A DNA stretch of 64,000 nt from NCBI GenBank assembly GCA_963819685.1, contig CAWFXI010000005.1, positions 1 through 64,000 of the forward strand, given 5' to 3'. The first letter of the stretch is position 1. Each line of letters begins with the position of its first letter. This document shows positions 49,498 to 58,823 of this stretch, piece after piece. The translations under genes were made by a program, and so were the position numbers. The notes beneath the pieces were generated by a model that ran no database searches, was not told the origin of the DNA, and saw only the letters and a program-made list of their open reading frames with translations. This DNA comes from CAIUGU01 sp963819685. GTDB taxonomy: Bacteria; Pseudomonadota; Gammaproteobacteria; Steroidobacterales; Steroidobacteraceae.

Positions 49498-50883
49498 ATG
49501 CTGCCCGTCCTCGCACTCGTCGGTCGCCCGAATGTCGGCAAGTCAACGCTGTTCAATGCCTTGACGGGCACTCGTGACGCGCTGGTTGCCGATCTGCCCG
49601 GACTGACGCGCGATCGCAAATACGGCTATACGAAGTCCGACTTCAGTCCCTGCATCGTCGTGGATACCGGCGGCCTGATCAGGAGTGCCGACGGCGTCGA
49701 GCGCCTCATGGCAGAGCAGTCACTGCGGGCAGTAGAGGAAGCGGACCGGATTCTGTTCCTCGTCGATGTCCGCGACGGCTGCACACCTGCCGACGAGTTC
49801 GTGGCGTCGCTGGTCCGGCGCAGCGGCAAGCCGGTTATTCTTGTAGCAAACAAGGCTGAAGGTCTCGACGGCAGCACAGCTGGAGCGGATTTTCATCAAC
49901 TGGGAATGGGCGTGCCGCAGGCTGTGTCGGCTGCCCATGCTTCCGGCCTGACGGCCCTGATGGAGCGGGCACTTGAAGGGCTGGAAACGCTGGTTACCGA
50001 CCTGCCCGACAATCGCGACCGCATCAGCGTGGCGGTGATCGGCCGACCCAATGTCGGCAAGTCCACGTTGATCAATCGCCTGCTCGGTGAAGAACGGTTG
50101 GTGGCATTCGATCAGCCCGGCACTACGCGCGACAGCGTGTTCGTGCCGTTCGAGCGGGAGGGTCGCGAGTACACGCTGATCGATACAGCCGGTGTCAGGC
50201 GCCGTGCACGTGTCGAGGAAGCGATCGAGAAGTTCAGCGTGATCAAGGCGCTGCAGGCGGTCGAATCCGCCAACGTCGTCATCGGTGTGGTCGACGCGCA
50301 TGACACGGTTGCAGACCAGGATGCCAGCCTGTTCGGCATGGCGGCGGAGCGCGGCCGTGCGTTGATCATTGCGGTGAACAAGTGGGATGGCATCCCGCAG
50401 GACAAGCGCGAGGAGATCCGGACCGGACTCGATCTCAAGCTGCCATTCCTGGATTTCGCTCCGGTGATGTTCATTTCGGCGCTGCATGGCACCGGTGTGG
50501 GGGAACTGCTGCGCGCCGTCGCTCACGCCTATGACGCGTCGATGCGGGAGATGCCGACACCGGAACTCACGCGCGTGCTTGAACAGGCCATCGAGCAGCA
50601 TCAGCCACCCCTGATCCGTGGCCGCCGGATCAAGTTGCGTTATGCGCATCAGGGGGGGCGTAACCCGCCCGTCATCGTCATCCACGGCAATCAGATCAAT
50701 CAGGTTCCGGATGCCTACCGCCGCTACCTGATGGGTGTTTATCGCAAGGTGTTCAAGCTGGAAGGCACCCCGGTGCGCATCGAGTTCCGCGCGGACGACA
50801 ATCCGTTTGCCGGTCGGCGCAATCCGCTCACACCGCGACAGCGCCGCTCCCGGGCGCGCCTGATCAAGCGCAAAAAGCACTAG
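49498..50883 (+). CDS. der: Ribosome-assembly GTPase Der (EngA)
   Basis: 461 residues with two consecutive G domains, each starting with GRPNVGKST (about residues 7-15 and 182-190), a DTGG and a DTAG switch, NKWD in the second domain, and a C-terminal KH-like domain (PDAYRRYLMGVYRKVFKLEG, ending RLIKRKKH). It is required for 50S maturation. ATG 49498 is chosen at MLPVLALVGRP; the frame extends upstream into bamB without family similarity. Confidence 0.98.
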   Translation: MLPVLALVGRPNVGKSTLFNALTGTRDALVADLPGLTRDRKYGYTKSDFSPCIVVDTGGLIRSADGVERLMAEQSLRAVEEADRILFLVDVRDGCTPADEFVASLVRRSGKPVILVANKAEGLDGSTAGADFHQLGMGVPQAVSAAHASGLTALMERALEGLETLVTDLPDNRDRISVAVIGRPNVGKSTLINRLLGEERLVAFDQPGTTRDSVFVPFEREGREYTLIDTAGVRRRARVEEAIEKFSVIKALQAVESANVVIGVVDAHDTVADQDASLFGMAAERGRALIIAVNKWDGIPQDKREEIRTGLDLKLPFLDFAPVMFISALHGTGVGELLRAVAHAYDASMREMPTPELTRVLEQAIEQHQPPLIRGRRIKLRYAHQGGRNPPVIVIHGNQINQVPDAYRRYLMGVYRKVFKLEGTPVRIEFRADDNPFAGRRNPLTPRQRRSRARLIKRKKH

Positions 50884-50956
50884 CCCATAGCAAAAAAGCA
50901 GGCAAAAGTAACCATCCGCCATATAGCCGACTGCGACCAGCCGTTACTATGAAGTC

Positions 50957-52057
50957 ATGACAACGCCCGCCCGCCAGTTCGTGCATCTGCAAGCACCCTT
51001 CCCGATGCGCAGGGGCGGGGTGCTGCATGGCGTGCAGATTGCCTATGAGACCTGGGGTGAGCTCGCGCCCAACCGCGACAATGCCGTGCTGATCTTTACC
51101 GGCCTGTCACCTTCAGCGCATGCCGCTTCGTCAGCCGCCGACCCGACACCAGGCTGGTGGGAAGACATGGTGGGTCCAGGGCGGCCTATCGACACGCGTC
51201 GCCAGTTCGTCATCTGCATCAATTCGCTCGGCAGCAATTTCGGCTCGACGTGCCCGGCTTCCATCAATCCCGCTACAGGACAGCCTTACCGGCTGACGTT
51301 TCCGGTATTGACTGTCGAGGACATTGCGCGAAGCGGCTACGAGGTCATGCGCCATCTCGGGCTGGAGCGCGTGGCTTATGTCATCGGTCCTTCGCTCGGT
51401 GGCATGACGGCACTGGCGTTTGCCGCGGTTTTCCCTGACTCGCTGACCAGCCTCGTGTCGATTTCTGCAGCAGCCTGCTCGACGCCGTTTGCAATTGCGT
51501 TGCGTTCGCTGCAGCGAGAAATCATCCGCAAGGACCCGGACTGGGCCGAAGGCGACTATCCGCTCGACCGCGGCCCGATCACCGGGATACGCCTGGCCCG
51601 CAAGCTCGGCATGATCACCTACAGATCTGCTGCGGAATGGCAGGTGCGCTTTGGCCGTGAGCGGGCAACTCAACAGCGGAAGCCGGGCGATCCGTTCGGT
51701 ATGGATTTCGAGGTGGAGGAATACCTCGAGAGTCACGCGATCAAGTTCACGGGTCAGTTCGATCCCAATGCCTATCTCTATCTGTCGCGCGCGATGGATC
51801 TGTTCGATCTTGCCGACCATGGCGACGGCTCGGTTGCCGAGGCGCTGCGTCGCTTCAAGGTCCGGCGCGCGTTGATCATCGGTGTTGAAACCGATCTGCT
51901 GTTCCCGATCGAACAGCAGCTTGAACTCGCCGAGGGACTCAAGGCCGGCGATCGCCAGGTTGAATTCACACGACTGCCCTCATTGCAGGGCCATGATTCC
52001 TTCCTGGTGGACATGGAACGGTTCCGCCCGGTGATCGGCGATTTCCTGCGTTCCTGA
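50957..52057 (+). CDS. metX: Homoserine (or serine) O-acyltransferase, MetX family
   Basis: 366 residues. Alpha/beta hydrolase with the nucleophile elbow VIGPSLGGMTALAFAAVFPD, Asp in GVETDLLFPIEQQLELAEGL, and His in LQGHDSFLVDMERFRPVIGD. NFGSTCPASINPATGQPYRL is a family motif. MetX transfers acetyl or succinyl groups to homoserine in methionine synthesis. Xanthomonadales-like members can use succinyl-CoA or serine, so acyl donor and acceptor are not fixed. Confidence 0.93.
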   Translation: MTTPARQFVHLQAPFPMRRGGVLHGVQIAYETWGELAPNRDNAVLIFTGLSPSAHAASSAADPTPGWWEDMVGPGRPIDTRRQFVICINSLGSNFGSTCPASINPATGQPYRLTFPVLTVEDIARSGYEVMRHLGLERVAYVIGPSLGGMTALAFAAVFPDSLTSLVSISAAACSTPFAIALRSLQREIIRKDPDWAEGDYPLDRGPITGIRLARKLGMITYRSAAEWQVRFGRERATQQRKPGDPFGMDFEVEEYLESHAIKFTGQFDPNAYLYLSRAMDLFDLADHGDGSVAEALRRFKVRRALIIGVETDLLFPIEQQLELAEGLKAGDRQVEFTRLPSLQGHDSFLVDMERFRPVIGDFLRS

Positions 52058-52063
52058 GCGGCA

Positions 52064-52852
52064 ATGAAGATGCAAACCCGCAACGCAGTGTTGCTGGTGC
52101 TCGCAGGCTGCGGCGTATTCGCTGCGCTGTATACCGGTATGTCCGGAACGCTGAACGCGCAAAGCTGGCGTACCGCGTCGCGTGAACCGGCTGGCCTCGC
52201 GCCGGATCCTGCGATGACACCCGAAGCCGTCGTGCAGGTGTATTCAGCCCGTGCCGTCAGCTGGCGCGGCTATTTCGGGGTTCATACCTGGATCGCCGTC
52301 AAGCCGACGCGCGCCGAGCGGTTTACCGTGTACGAGGTCATGGGATTCGCGCTACGCCGGGGAGGCGACACTGCAGTCGTCGCACGTAACCGCCCGGCGG
52401 ATGGTTACTGGTTCGGCAATCGGCCCGAACTCTTAAGTGATCTGCGCGGCGAGGGGGTCGACGACATCATCCGCCGCATCGAAGCTGCAGTCGCCGATTA
52501 TCCTTATCCAGGCACGTACCGCGTGTGGCCTGGACCGAACTCGAATACTTTCACCGCACATGTATTGCGTGCCGTTCCGGAGCTGAAGGTGGATATGCCT
52601 GCCACAGCGATTGGCAAGGACTACCTGGGCACGTCGCTGGTGGACACGGCACCGAGTGGCACCGGCGGGCAGGTCAATCTCTTCGGTGTCGCAGGGGTGT
52701 TGGTCGGAGTAGAAGAGGGGCTCGAGGTCAATCTTCTCGGGCTCACGTTCGGCATCAGTCCCAAGCGCCTTGCCCTGAAACTGCCGCTGGTTGGCACGGT
52801 GCGCCCAGGCGGAGACGCCGAAGCAGCGGTGCTGCACGATCCGCCTGACTGA
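52064..52852 (+). CDS. DUF3750 family protein, membrane-anchored
   Basis: 262 residues. An N-terminal hydrophobic segment (NAVLLVLAGCGVFAALYTGM) is either a membrane anchor or a lipoprotein signal with LAGC. The DUF3750 core follows: VQVYSARAVSWRGYFGVHTW, IAVKPTRAERFTVYEVMGFA, YPYPGTYRVWPGPNSNTFTA and TAIGKDYLG. The function is unknown. It starts six bases after metX, but the pairing may be incidental. A hairpin terminator follows. Confidence 0.82.
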   Translation: MKMQTRNAVLLVLAGCGVFAALYTGMSGTLNAQSWRTASREPAGLAPDPAMTPEAVVQVYSARAVSWRGYFGVHTWIAVKPTRAERFTVYEVMGFALRRGGDTAVVARNRPADGYWFGNRPELLSDLRGEGVDDIIRRIEAAVADYPYPGTYRVWPGPNSNTFTAHVLRAVPELKVDMPATAIGKDYLGTSLVDTAPSGTGGQVNLFGVAGVLVGVEEGLEVNLLGLTFGISPKRLALKLPLVGTVRPGGDAEAAVLHDPPD

Positions 52853-52882
52853 AACGGTGCACCCTCAAGGACGTAGCAGAAA

Positions 52883-52912
52883 GGGTCACGCAAGTATCAG
52901 CCTGCGTGACCC
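52883..52912. terminator. Bidirectional hairpin terminator
   Basis: GGGTCACGCA (52883-52892) pairs with TGCGTGACCC (52903-52912), a perfect 10-bp stem between two convergent genes. It has no long T-run. Confidence 0.6.
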
Positions 52913-52925
52913 CGTAAAAGCCTGA

Positions 52926-53852
52926 TCAGCCGGCTGGGCGCGGGGGATTCTTCATCGCCTGGTCCCAATGCTCCTGTATCAGGCCGTTGTCGACGCGGAC
53001 CATGTCGAACCAGTTCCACTTGTAGGTCTTGGTGGGATCGGCCGGGTCCTTGTCGGAACGTGCGAACATCAACAGCACGATATTGCCGCTGGTCAGCACC
53101 AGTTCCGGCTTGTTCTTCCATTCCGCCTTGATGGGTTCAGGCTTGGCGCGCGGGCCGAAGAAGTCCACGAACCCCTTGCGGCCCGTCGGCACGTTCGGGT
53201 TGTGCTGGATGTAGCCTTCCGCCATGACCTTCTCGGCGAGTTCCACGTGTCCGTACTGCAGGATGTCCTTGAACAGGACGGTCGCAATCTCCTGGTTCTT
53301 GTCTTCCGCAGCACTGTTCTTTGACCAGACGGGCGTGGGGCCAACGCCCGTAATCACGGGCACATTGGGCTGACCTTCACGCGGCGGGTTCTTTGCGACG
53401 CTGTCCCAGTGTTCCTGAACTTTGCCGTTCTGCACGCGGAGGACGTCGAAGAAGTTGTACTTGTAGGTCTTCGTGGGATCGGCAGGATCCTTGGCCTCAC
53501 GCTCCCAGATCAGGGCCACATAGTCACCCTTGGCGAACTCGATCGCAGGCGGTGCCGACATCATCTTCACGACTTCGGGTGGCCGGGGTCCTTGCGCAGC
53601 CATTGCGCCGAAGAACTTGACGAAAGCATCGCGACCAGTCGAGATGTTCGGGTTGTGCTGGATGTAGTCCTCCGCCATGTATTTCGGCGCCAGGTCCAAA
53701 CGCCCTTCAGCCAACACCTCCCGCCACCAGTCCCGTACCAGCTTCAGATTGGCCTGCTCCTGGGCCGTCATCGATTTCGACTGCGCGAACGCGGGTCCGC
53801 TCATTCCCAGTGCCAGAGCAGCTCCAACGGCTGCCACCTTGAAAAGTTTCAT
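52926..53852 (-). CDS. Exported protein with two NTF2/SnoaL-like domains
   Basis: 308 residues from the minus-strand ATG at 53852, signal peptide 1-24 (LALGMSGPAFA). Two homologous units follow: YMAEDYIQHNPNISTGRDAF with YKYNFFDVLRVQNGKVQEHW, and VMAEGYIQHNPNVPTGRKGF with YKWNWFDMVRVDNGLIQEHW. Each is a predicted SnoaL/NTF2 fold of about 130 residues. The fold serves polyketide cyclases, isomerases and binding proteins; no specific activity is implied. A fused duplication on one chain is less common than single-domain proteins. Confidence 0.85.
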   Translation of the reverse strand: MKLFKVAAVGAALALGMSGPAFAQSKSMTAQEQANLKLVRDWWREVLAEGRLDLAPKYMAEDYIQHNPNISTGRDAFVKFFGAMAAQGPRPPEVVKMMSAPPAIEFAKGDYVALIWEREAKDPADPTKTYKYNFFDVLRVQNGKVQEHWDSVAKNPPREGQPNVPVITGVGPTPVWSKNSAAEDKNQEIATVLFKDILQYGHVELAEKVMAEGYIQHNPNVPTGRKGFVDFFGPRAKPEPIKAEWKNKPELVLTSGNIVLLMFARSDKDPADPTKTYKWNWFDMVRVDNGLIQEHWDQAMKNPPRPAG

Positions 53853-53917
53853 GATCAATTCCCCTTCTATTGAGTCTGCAAACAAAATCGTTCTGTTCTG
53901 GCGCCGGACGGCACGCC

Positions 53918-54493
53918 TCACCTGGCTTTGGACGAAGCCAGGACCCCTTCTATCGCGTCATTGAGTTCGGTTGATTGTGGCGTCACCTTGCTGTCGAAGT
54001 GACGTACGACTGTGCCATCCGCCTTCACGAGGTACTTGTTGAAATTCCAGGCGGGTTCCTGCGACTGGCGGGCCAGTTCCCTGAACACCGGATTGGCTGC
54101 CTTGCCCGTCACGACGCTCGGCGCGAGCATCGTGAACGTAACGCCGTTGTTCAGGAAGCAGACTTCGGCAGCTTCCGCTTCGTCTTTCGCTTCCTGATTG
54201 AAATCGTCGGATGAGAAGCCGACCACGACCAGACCCCGATCCTTGTACTTCTGGTGCAATGCTTCGAGTCCCTTGAACTGGGGCGTGAAACCGCAATGGC
54301 TGGCGGTATTGATGATGAGTAAAGGTTTGCCGGCCGCGAGCTTGCAGACATTCACGGTTTCACTGGAATGCAGTTGCCGCACGGTTTGATTCAGGAAAGC
54401 GGGGCAATCGGCCGCTGCAGCCTGACCGCTATGGGCAAGGACGATGAGCCCCAGCGCGCCAGCGAGACCCAAAACAGACATGCGACCTGACAT
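53918..54493 (-). CDS. Exported glutathione-peroxidase-like thiol peroxidase
   Basis: 191 residues. Signal peptide about 1-27, then the GPx fold: LLIINTASHCGFTPQFKGLE with the peroxidatic Cys, VVVGFSSDDFNQEAKDEAEA, and PAWNFNKYLVKADGTVVRHF. It reduces peroxides, most likely with thioredoxin-type donors. AGGAGC lies upstream of the minus-strand start. It is in the same orientation as, but 65 bases from, the NTF2-like gene. Confidence 0.9.
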   Translation of the reverse strand: MSGRMSVLGLAGALGLIVLAHSGQAAAADCPAFLNQTVRQLHSSETVNVCKLAAGKPLLIINTASHCGFTPQFKGLEALHQKYKDRGLVVVGFSSDDFNQEAKDEAEAAEVCFLNNGVTFTMLAPSVVTGKAANPVFRELARQSQEPAWNFNKYLVKADGTVVRHFDSKVTPQSTELNDAIEGVLASSKAR

Positions 54494-54824
54494 GCGACAG
54501 CTCCTGGTGATTGCATCAGCAAACAGTCCGGCTCACGGGCTGTCGTAACCCTGACGGTTGGCAAGCCCAATCCTTCCATCTGCAGGCATTGACTCTGGCA
54601 AGAACGGCAAGCGGAAGTTCTCAGGATAGCCTGACTCGCTCCTTGCCGCACCGTTTGCAGCGTTCTGGAGTAACGAGTTTGCCTTCATGGACGTCAAATC
54701 GCGCTGCGGCAATCACCGCCCACTTGTGAAATCCGGAAACGCAGAGGTTTTTACCCTCCGCGCGCTTCTGTTTCACTTTCTTCAGCTGGATGACGTTGGC
54801 AGGGCATGGGGAGGATGGGGGATG
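54494..54824. other. Gene-free stretch upstream of the peroxidase gene
   Basis: About 330 bases between two minus-strand genes. No coding frame, RNA or repeat is supported. It presumably contains the peroxidase promoter. Confidence 0.5.
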
Positions 54825-55679
54825 TCAATGCGTCAGCGAATACAGCGCGTAGTTCACGCCGACACGGATGCCTAACGCTGAATCTTCCTGCGGGTAGCTC
54901 GGGTCGTCGGCCCATTGCATGGAGTCGCCCATGTCGTTGTTGAACAGGATGGCGGCCATCACGCGACCTTCATCGTCCAGCACGGCCCGCCAGTGTGGAT
55001 CTGCACCATCCGCCCGGTACGGAACGCCCCTGCCGTTGAGCGCCTGCCAGTTGGAAATCTGCTTGCGGTCCTTGAGATCGTAGAGCACGTGAAAGATGGG
55101 ATGGTTCTCGGGGAGTTCGACGATGGGACGGTCCGGAAAGACTCGCCGCATCGTTTCCTCAAAGCCTTGCCATTCGCGGGTGCCAAAGAAGCTGTCGCAG
55201 AGCAGGAAGCCGCCGCGCAGCAGGTAATCGCGCAGTTTGGCCGCCTGTTCGTCCGTGAGTTCCCATGTGCCCGGCAAGCCGACCATCAGGAACGGCCAGT
55301 CATAGACGTCATCGCCATCATCCAGATTGACCGGCTGCTCCACCGAGCGCACGTCGATGGTTGTCAGCCGGCGCAGCAGGCGTGCATAAGTGCGGTCGCC
55401 TCGGGGATAGTCGACAGCCCAGGTCGTGCCGCCTTCGTGCCAGTCGCCTCCGCGTCCGAATCGCCAGCCTGCGCGTGGCGGATACATGAGGCGGCCCACG
55501 ACGAACTCCGCCGGTCGCTGATAGTCGGGCGGTAATGCCACATCTGCCTGGTCTTCGAGGCTGCGGTACACGCGGAACTCGCGCTGGGCGTACAACGCAG
55601 TGCTGAACACAATCAGACCTGCCGCGAGCAGCCAGGTGATGCGGGACACAAGGAATCCTGAGCGGGAAGCTGACAACAA
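54825..55679 (-). CDS. DUF4159 domain protein, exported
   Basis: 284 residues with a signal or anchor segment (ITWLLAAGLIVFSTALYAQR). The DUF4159 core includes FVVGRLMYPP, TWAVDYPRGDRTYARLLRRL, WPFLMVGLPGTWELTDEQAA, LRDYLLRGGFLLCDSFFGTR and ELPENHPIFHVLYDL. This domain resembles a glutamine-amidotransferase-like fold without an obvious triad; its function is unknown. It is the last gene of a four-gene minus-strand operon, six bases after the CotH gene. Confidence 0.85.
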   Translation of the reverse strand: MLSASRSGFLVSRITWLLAAGLIVFSTALYAQREFRVYRSLEDQADVALPPDYQRPAEFVVGRLMYPPRAGWRFGRGGDWHEGGTTWAVDYPRGDRTYARLLRRLTTIDVRSVEQPVNLDDGDDVYDWPFLMVGLPGTWELTDEQAAKLRDYLLRGGFLLCDSFFGTREWQGFEETMRRVFPDRPIVELPENHPIFHVLYDLKDRKQISNWQALNGRGVPYRADGADPHWRAVLDDEGRVMAAILFNNDMGDSMQWADDPSYPQEDSALGIRVGVNYALYSLTH

Positions 55680-55685
55680 GGTTCC

Positions 55686-57254
55686 CTAGTGCACCTGCGC
55701 CGACCGGCGTTCGCGGTCATACATGGCAAGCGCACCGACGATATAGGCGCGGCGCTTTTCCACGAATGTCTTGAGGCTCATTCCAGGGGCTGCGATCGGT
55801 CCGCCGAAGCTCTCCGGCACGTCCTCGGTGACACCAGCCGTGAACTGCTCTGTCGAGCCCAGTTTGCGATTGTCAGCCTGCACATCCGCAGCGATCAACG
55901 CCTGGTAGGACGCAGCCAGCGGGCCGATACGCTCCCAGTCCAGCCACTTCTCCGTAATGCTCCTGACGTAACCCAGATACTTCTCCTTGAGCTCCGGTAC
56001 GAGCATCAGGCGATTGAGCAGCGGTTTGCCAGGATCATCGGCGCCTGCGAACAGATCAAGATCAATGGCACCCTGGCCCAGGGGCAGGTCGTTGTCGAAG
56101 CGGCCCCAGCCGAGATTCTCGATCGGGCGCATCGCTTCGTTGACGTCGTGCGGAACGACGTGGAACCGTCCCTGCGTGTCGATGTACAGGCTGTAGTCGC
56201 TGCCGCGAGTCCAGTAGCCGTCATTGTTGATCAGTACTTTTTCGACAGCCAGAAAGCGCAGCACTGCATCGATGTCGAGTATCGGCGAAAGCTCGGCCAC
56301 CAGATTGGCCGGTGGCGTCTGGTTCAGGACACGCGTCAGCGTGATCAGCTTCTCCCACGATTCCGGCTTGTCCTTGCTGCGAATCTCGTAGTACCGCCGG
56401 TACTGCTCCGCGTCTTCGCCCAGCCAGGCGAGTCCGCCGCCGCGACTGCGCGGATTGCCGGGGACCTTCCAGCGCTCGCCCGATCCACCGCCTGCTTCCC
56501 TGGTGAATTCCGCATTGAACTGCTGCAGGTTGATGTAGATGCCCCAGTTTTCGCCGTTGATGACGACCCTCGCGTAGTTGGCTTTCGGCGCGGCGATATA
56601 GTCGCGTGCGATCTGCATGTACAGCATCGACCGCAGAAACGTCGGATCCGCTGCCGAGTTCAGCAGGTTCAGTGTCTGGTATCCGAGCAGCCGCTGCTTG
56701 TCATGCACGTCGTTGAACGACAGGTTGAGGGACCGCTTCTGGCCATCGCCAACCATCCTGAATGAGGTCATGCCGCGAAAGTGCACGCCGACATCCCGGT
56801 AGGTCTTGCCGTCGACGACGACAGTGGCGGGGACCTCGACATCGGTGTTGTAGAAAAAGGCGAGCTCTTCCTCCCAGTCCCTGTTCTCGAACGTCAGAAA
56901 GATCGTCCTCAAGGTGGCAGGATCATAGAGCGGTTCATTGGCGTACGTTTTCACGTCCGCAGGCTTCAGCAGCGCGTTCCTTGGACCATGAGAAGTGTTG
57001 AACGTATCCGCAGGCCAGTTCCTGCCGGGGCGCCCGCCACCCGTCGCGGCAGCCTCGCGGACGGCTTTTCGCTCGGCCGCATTGAGGTGTCCATCCTTGT
57101 CCTTGTCGTAAGTAGGTACAAGGCTGATCTCGCTGTTCGCCATGCCTCCGCCGAAGCGGCCGCCAAACTGCGCGTTGGCCGGTGATGTGATGAGTAACAC
57201 CAGCGCTGCTGCCACCAAGTGCAACGATGCTGCCCGGCAGGCTGAATTCTTCAT
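55686..57254 (-). CDS. CotH-family protein kinase-like, exported, with EF-hand
   Basis: 522 residues. Signal peptide about 1-28, a calcium-binding EF-hand loop (YDKDKDGHLNAAE, about 50-62), then the CotH domain: VHFRGMTSFRMVGDGQKRSL, TLNLLNSAADPTFLRSMLYM, NWGIYINLQQFNAEFTREAG, LRFLAVEKVLINNDGYWTRG and YIDTQGRFHVVPHDVNEAMR with its catalytic-type Asp. CotH proteins are atypical kinases phosphorylating secreted proteins. It lies 16 bases after DUF4956, in the VTC-DUF4956-CotH set seen in many bacteria. Confidence 0.9.
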   Translation of the reverse strand: MKNSACRAASLHLVAAALVLLITSPANAQFGGRFGGGMANSEISLVPTYDKDKDGHLNAAERKAVREAAATGGGRPGRNWPADTFNTSHGPRNALLKPADVKTYANEPLYDPATLRTIFLTFENRDWEEELAFFYNTDVEVPATVVVDGKTYRDVGVHFRGMTSFRMVGDGQKRSLNLSFNDVHDKQRLLGYQTLNLLNSAADPTFLRSMLYMQIARDYIAAPKANYARVVINGENWGIYINLQQFNAEFTREAGGGSGERWKVPGNPRSRGGGLAWLGEDAEQYRRYYEIRSKDKPESWEKLITLTRVLNQTPPANLVAELSPILDIDAVLRFLAVEKVLINNDGYWTRGSDYSLYIDTQGRFHVVPHDVNEAMRPIENLGWGRFDNDLPLGQGAIDLDLFAGADDPGKPLLNRLMLVPELKEKYLGYVRSITEKWLDWERIGPLAASYQALIAADVQADNRKLGSTEQFTAGVTEDVPESFGGPIAAPGMSLKTFVEKRRAYIVGALAMYDRERRSAQVH

Positions 57255-57270
57255 GAAGTCGCCACTCCGT

Positions 57271-57957
57271 TCATGACCGCTCCGGTTCGTACCGTTCGAG
57301 GCGGATATCCTGGATGCCTTCCAGCAGATTGAGCGCCTTGACCATTTCTTCCGACGAACTGCCGGGGCGCATCCTGGTTTCGATGATGAATTCCAGCGCC
57401 GCGCCCTGGCGATTGGTTGCGACCGACAGCAGTCGTCTGGCGATGCAGTAGTGATTCAACGTGCGGCCGGCCACGGCCTCGAGGTCGTGCCCCAGGCCCA
57501 TGCGCAGGCGCAGCGTGTAGGGAGCCGCGAGTCCTGCTGCAAAGCTCGAGCGTGAAGCAATGACAAACGAGACCATCCCGACGATCACGACGCCGATGAC
57601 GGCGACCCACAGGTTGGCAGCACCCACCGCCATGCCGACAACGACGGCAAAGATCACATAGGCAGTGTCGCGCGTGTCGCGCACCACTGTCCTGAAGCGG
57701 ACGATGGACAGAGCGCCTACGAGGCTGAAAGCCCGCGCCACATTGTTGCCAATCACCTGGGTGACCATTGCGATCAGTACTGAGAGCAGCACGAGCGTGA
57801 TCAGAAAGGAGGAACCCGACTCGCCTTCGCGGGAGGTCCGCACGTAGATCCACGCCACGACGCAGCCCAACAGGACCGCGACGGCGAGCCGCAGGAAGAT
57901 ATCGACCGGCGACACGGCAATGTCTGTCGCGAACGGAGAGGTCAGAAACTCAGGCAT
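57271..57957 (-). CDS. DUF4956 membrane protein
   Basis: 228 residues, four helices (IFLRLAVAVLLGCVVAWIYV, SSFLITLVLLSVLIAMVTQV, VIFAVVVGMAVGAANLWVAV, VIGVVIVGMVSFVIASRSSF) and a cytoplasmic C-terminal domain. ARAFSLVGALSIVRFRTVVR is a family motif. The function is unknown. It starts inside the last codons of the VTC gene (8-base overlap). The start at 57957 gives the MPEFLT N-terminus. Confidence 0.88.
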   Translation of the reverse strand: MPEFLTSPFATDIAVSPVDIFLRLAVAVLLGCVVAWIYVRTSREGESGSSFLITLVLLSVLIAMVTQVIGNNVARAFSLVGALSIVRFRTVVRDTRDTAYVIFAVVVGMAVGAANLWVAVIGVVIVGMVSFVIASRSSFAAGLAAPYTLRLRMGLGHDLEAVAGRTLNHYCIARRLLSVATNRQGAALEFIIETRMRPGSSSEEMVKALNLLEGIQDIRLERYEPERS

Positions 57958-58714
57958 CAACGTTCTCCGCCGCGTGCGGGGTTGCGTTGGGCGCACCCGG
58001 GGGTGTCACAAGGCCGAGAGTATCGACGGCCAGCCGGTACTTCGAGATACGCTGGGGAGCGGGCGCGAGTTCGGTGATCAATTGTTTGAACAGAGCGGGC
58101 AGGGCATGCCGGTACTTGAGCTCGAGGATCCAGGCCTGCTCGATCAATGGGGTACTGGTTGCCCGGTCGTCAAAGGCATGTGATGACCTGGCAGAAGCCT
58201 TGAGCTCCCGGTCCAGCGTCAGTCTGATGGGATGTCCCTCGGCAACCCCGACCCGCGCAGTGCGCACGTAGGAAATCTGGCAGACCGGCAGCAGCTGCCG
58301 GCCCAGCAAGCGGCGATGAAACCAGAAACCTGGCCACAGGCTGTCCGGGGTGGACTCCTTCAGCAGCGGCAGCATGTCGACTCCGACCGTGGAGCGACGT
58401 TTGCTGACCCATGTTTTGGTCTTGGTCTTGCGTTCGAGAAACACGACCTCGTCGCCGTTGTAGCGGCGCACGCGGTACTTGCTGCGGCCAAAGGAACCCG
58501 CTCCCCGGAAGACGTCGAAACGTCCCGTATCGAAGTACAGGCTGGTGATGTCATAGGTATCACCGTGCTTGCCTGTGCCGTGTGGATCCGCCTCGAGGTG
58601 GGTTCTCGCCCAGGCGCGGATTGATTCGACCCTGTCGCCCGGAACCAGGAATTTGAGCTCCGAGGCGAACTCGCGTCGTTCACGGGTGCCGGCGGGCCTG
58701 ACATTCAGGCCCAT
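57950..58714 (-). CDS. VTC-domain (polyphosphate polymerase-like) protein
   Basis: 254 residues. VTC/triphosphate-tunnel features: EFASELKFLVPGDRVESIRA, YDITSLYFDT, SKYRVRRYNGDEVVFLERKT, KTKTWVSKRRS, and the end SKYRLAVDTLGL. In yeast the domain polymerises polyphosphate; bacterial members are adjacent to DUF4956 and CotH. The basic residues lining the tunnel (K, R, R, K) are visible. First gene of the operon. Confidence 0.88.
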   Translation of the reverse strand: MGLNVRPAGTRERREFASELKFLVPGDRVESIRAWARTHLEADPHGTGKHGDTYDITSLYFDTGRFDVFRGAGSFGRSKYRVRRYNGDEVVFLERKTKTKTWVSKRRSTVGVDMLPLLKESTPDSLWPGFWFHRRLLGRQLLPVCQISYVRTARVGVAEGHPIRLTLDRELKASARSSHAFDDRATSTPLIEQAWILELKYRHALPALFKQLITELAPAPQRISKYRLAVDTLGLVTPPGAPNATPHAAENVDA

Positions 58715-58823
58715 GGATACAACGCTGCGGCACTGACCATTCCGGCACTCTCCTGTGTTGCTATCCCGAAGCCTAGTGGAATCCGGCGGGCGGAGAAAGC
58801 CGGGTTACATTTCTTTACAGACC

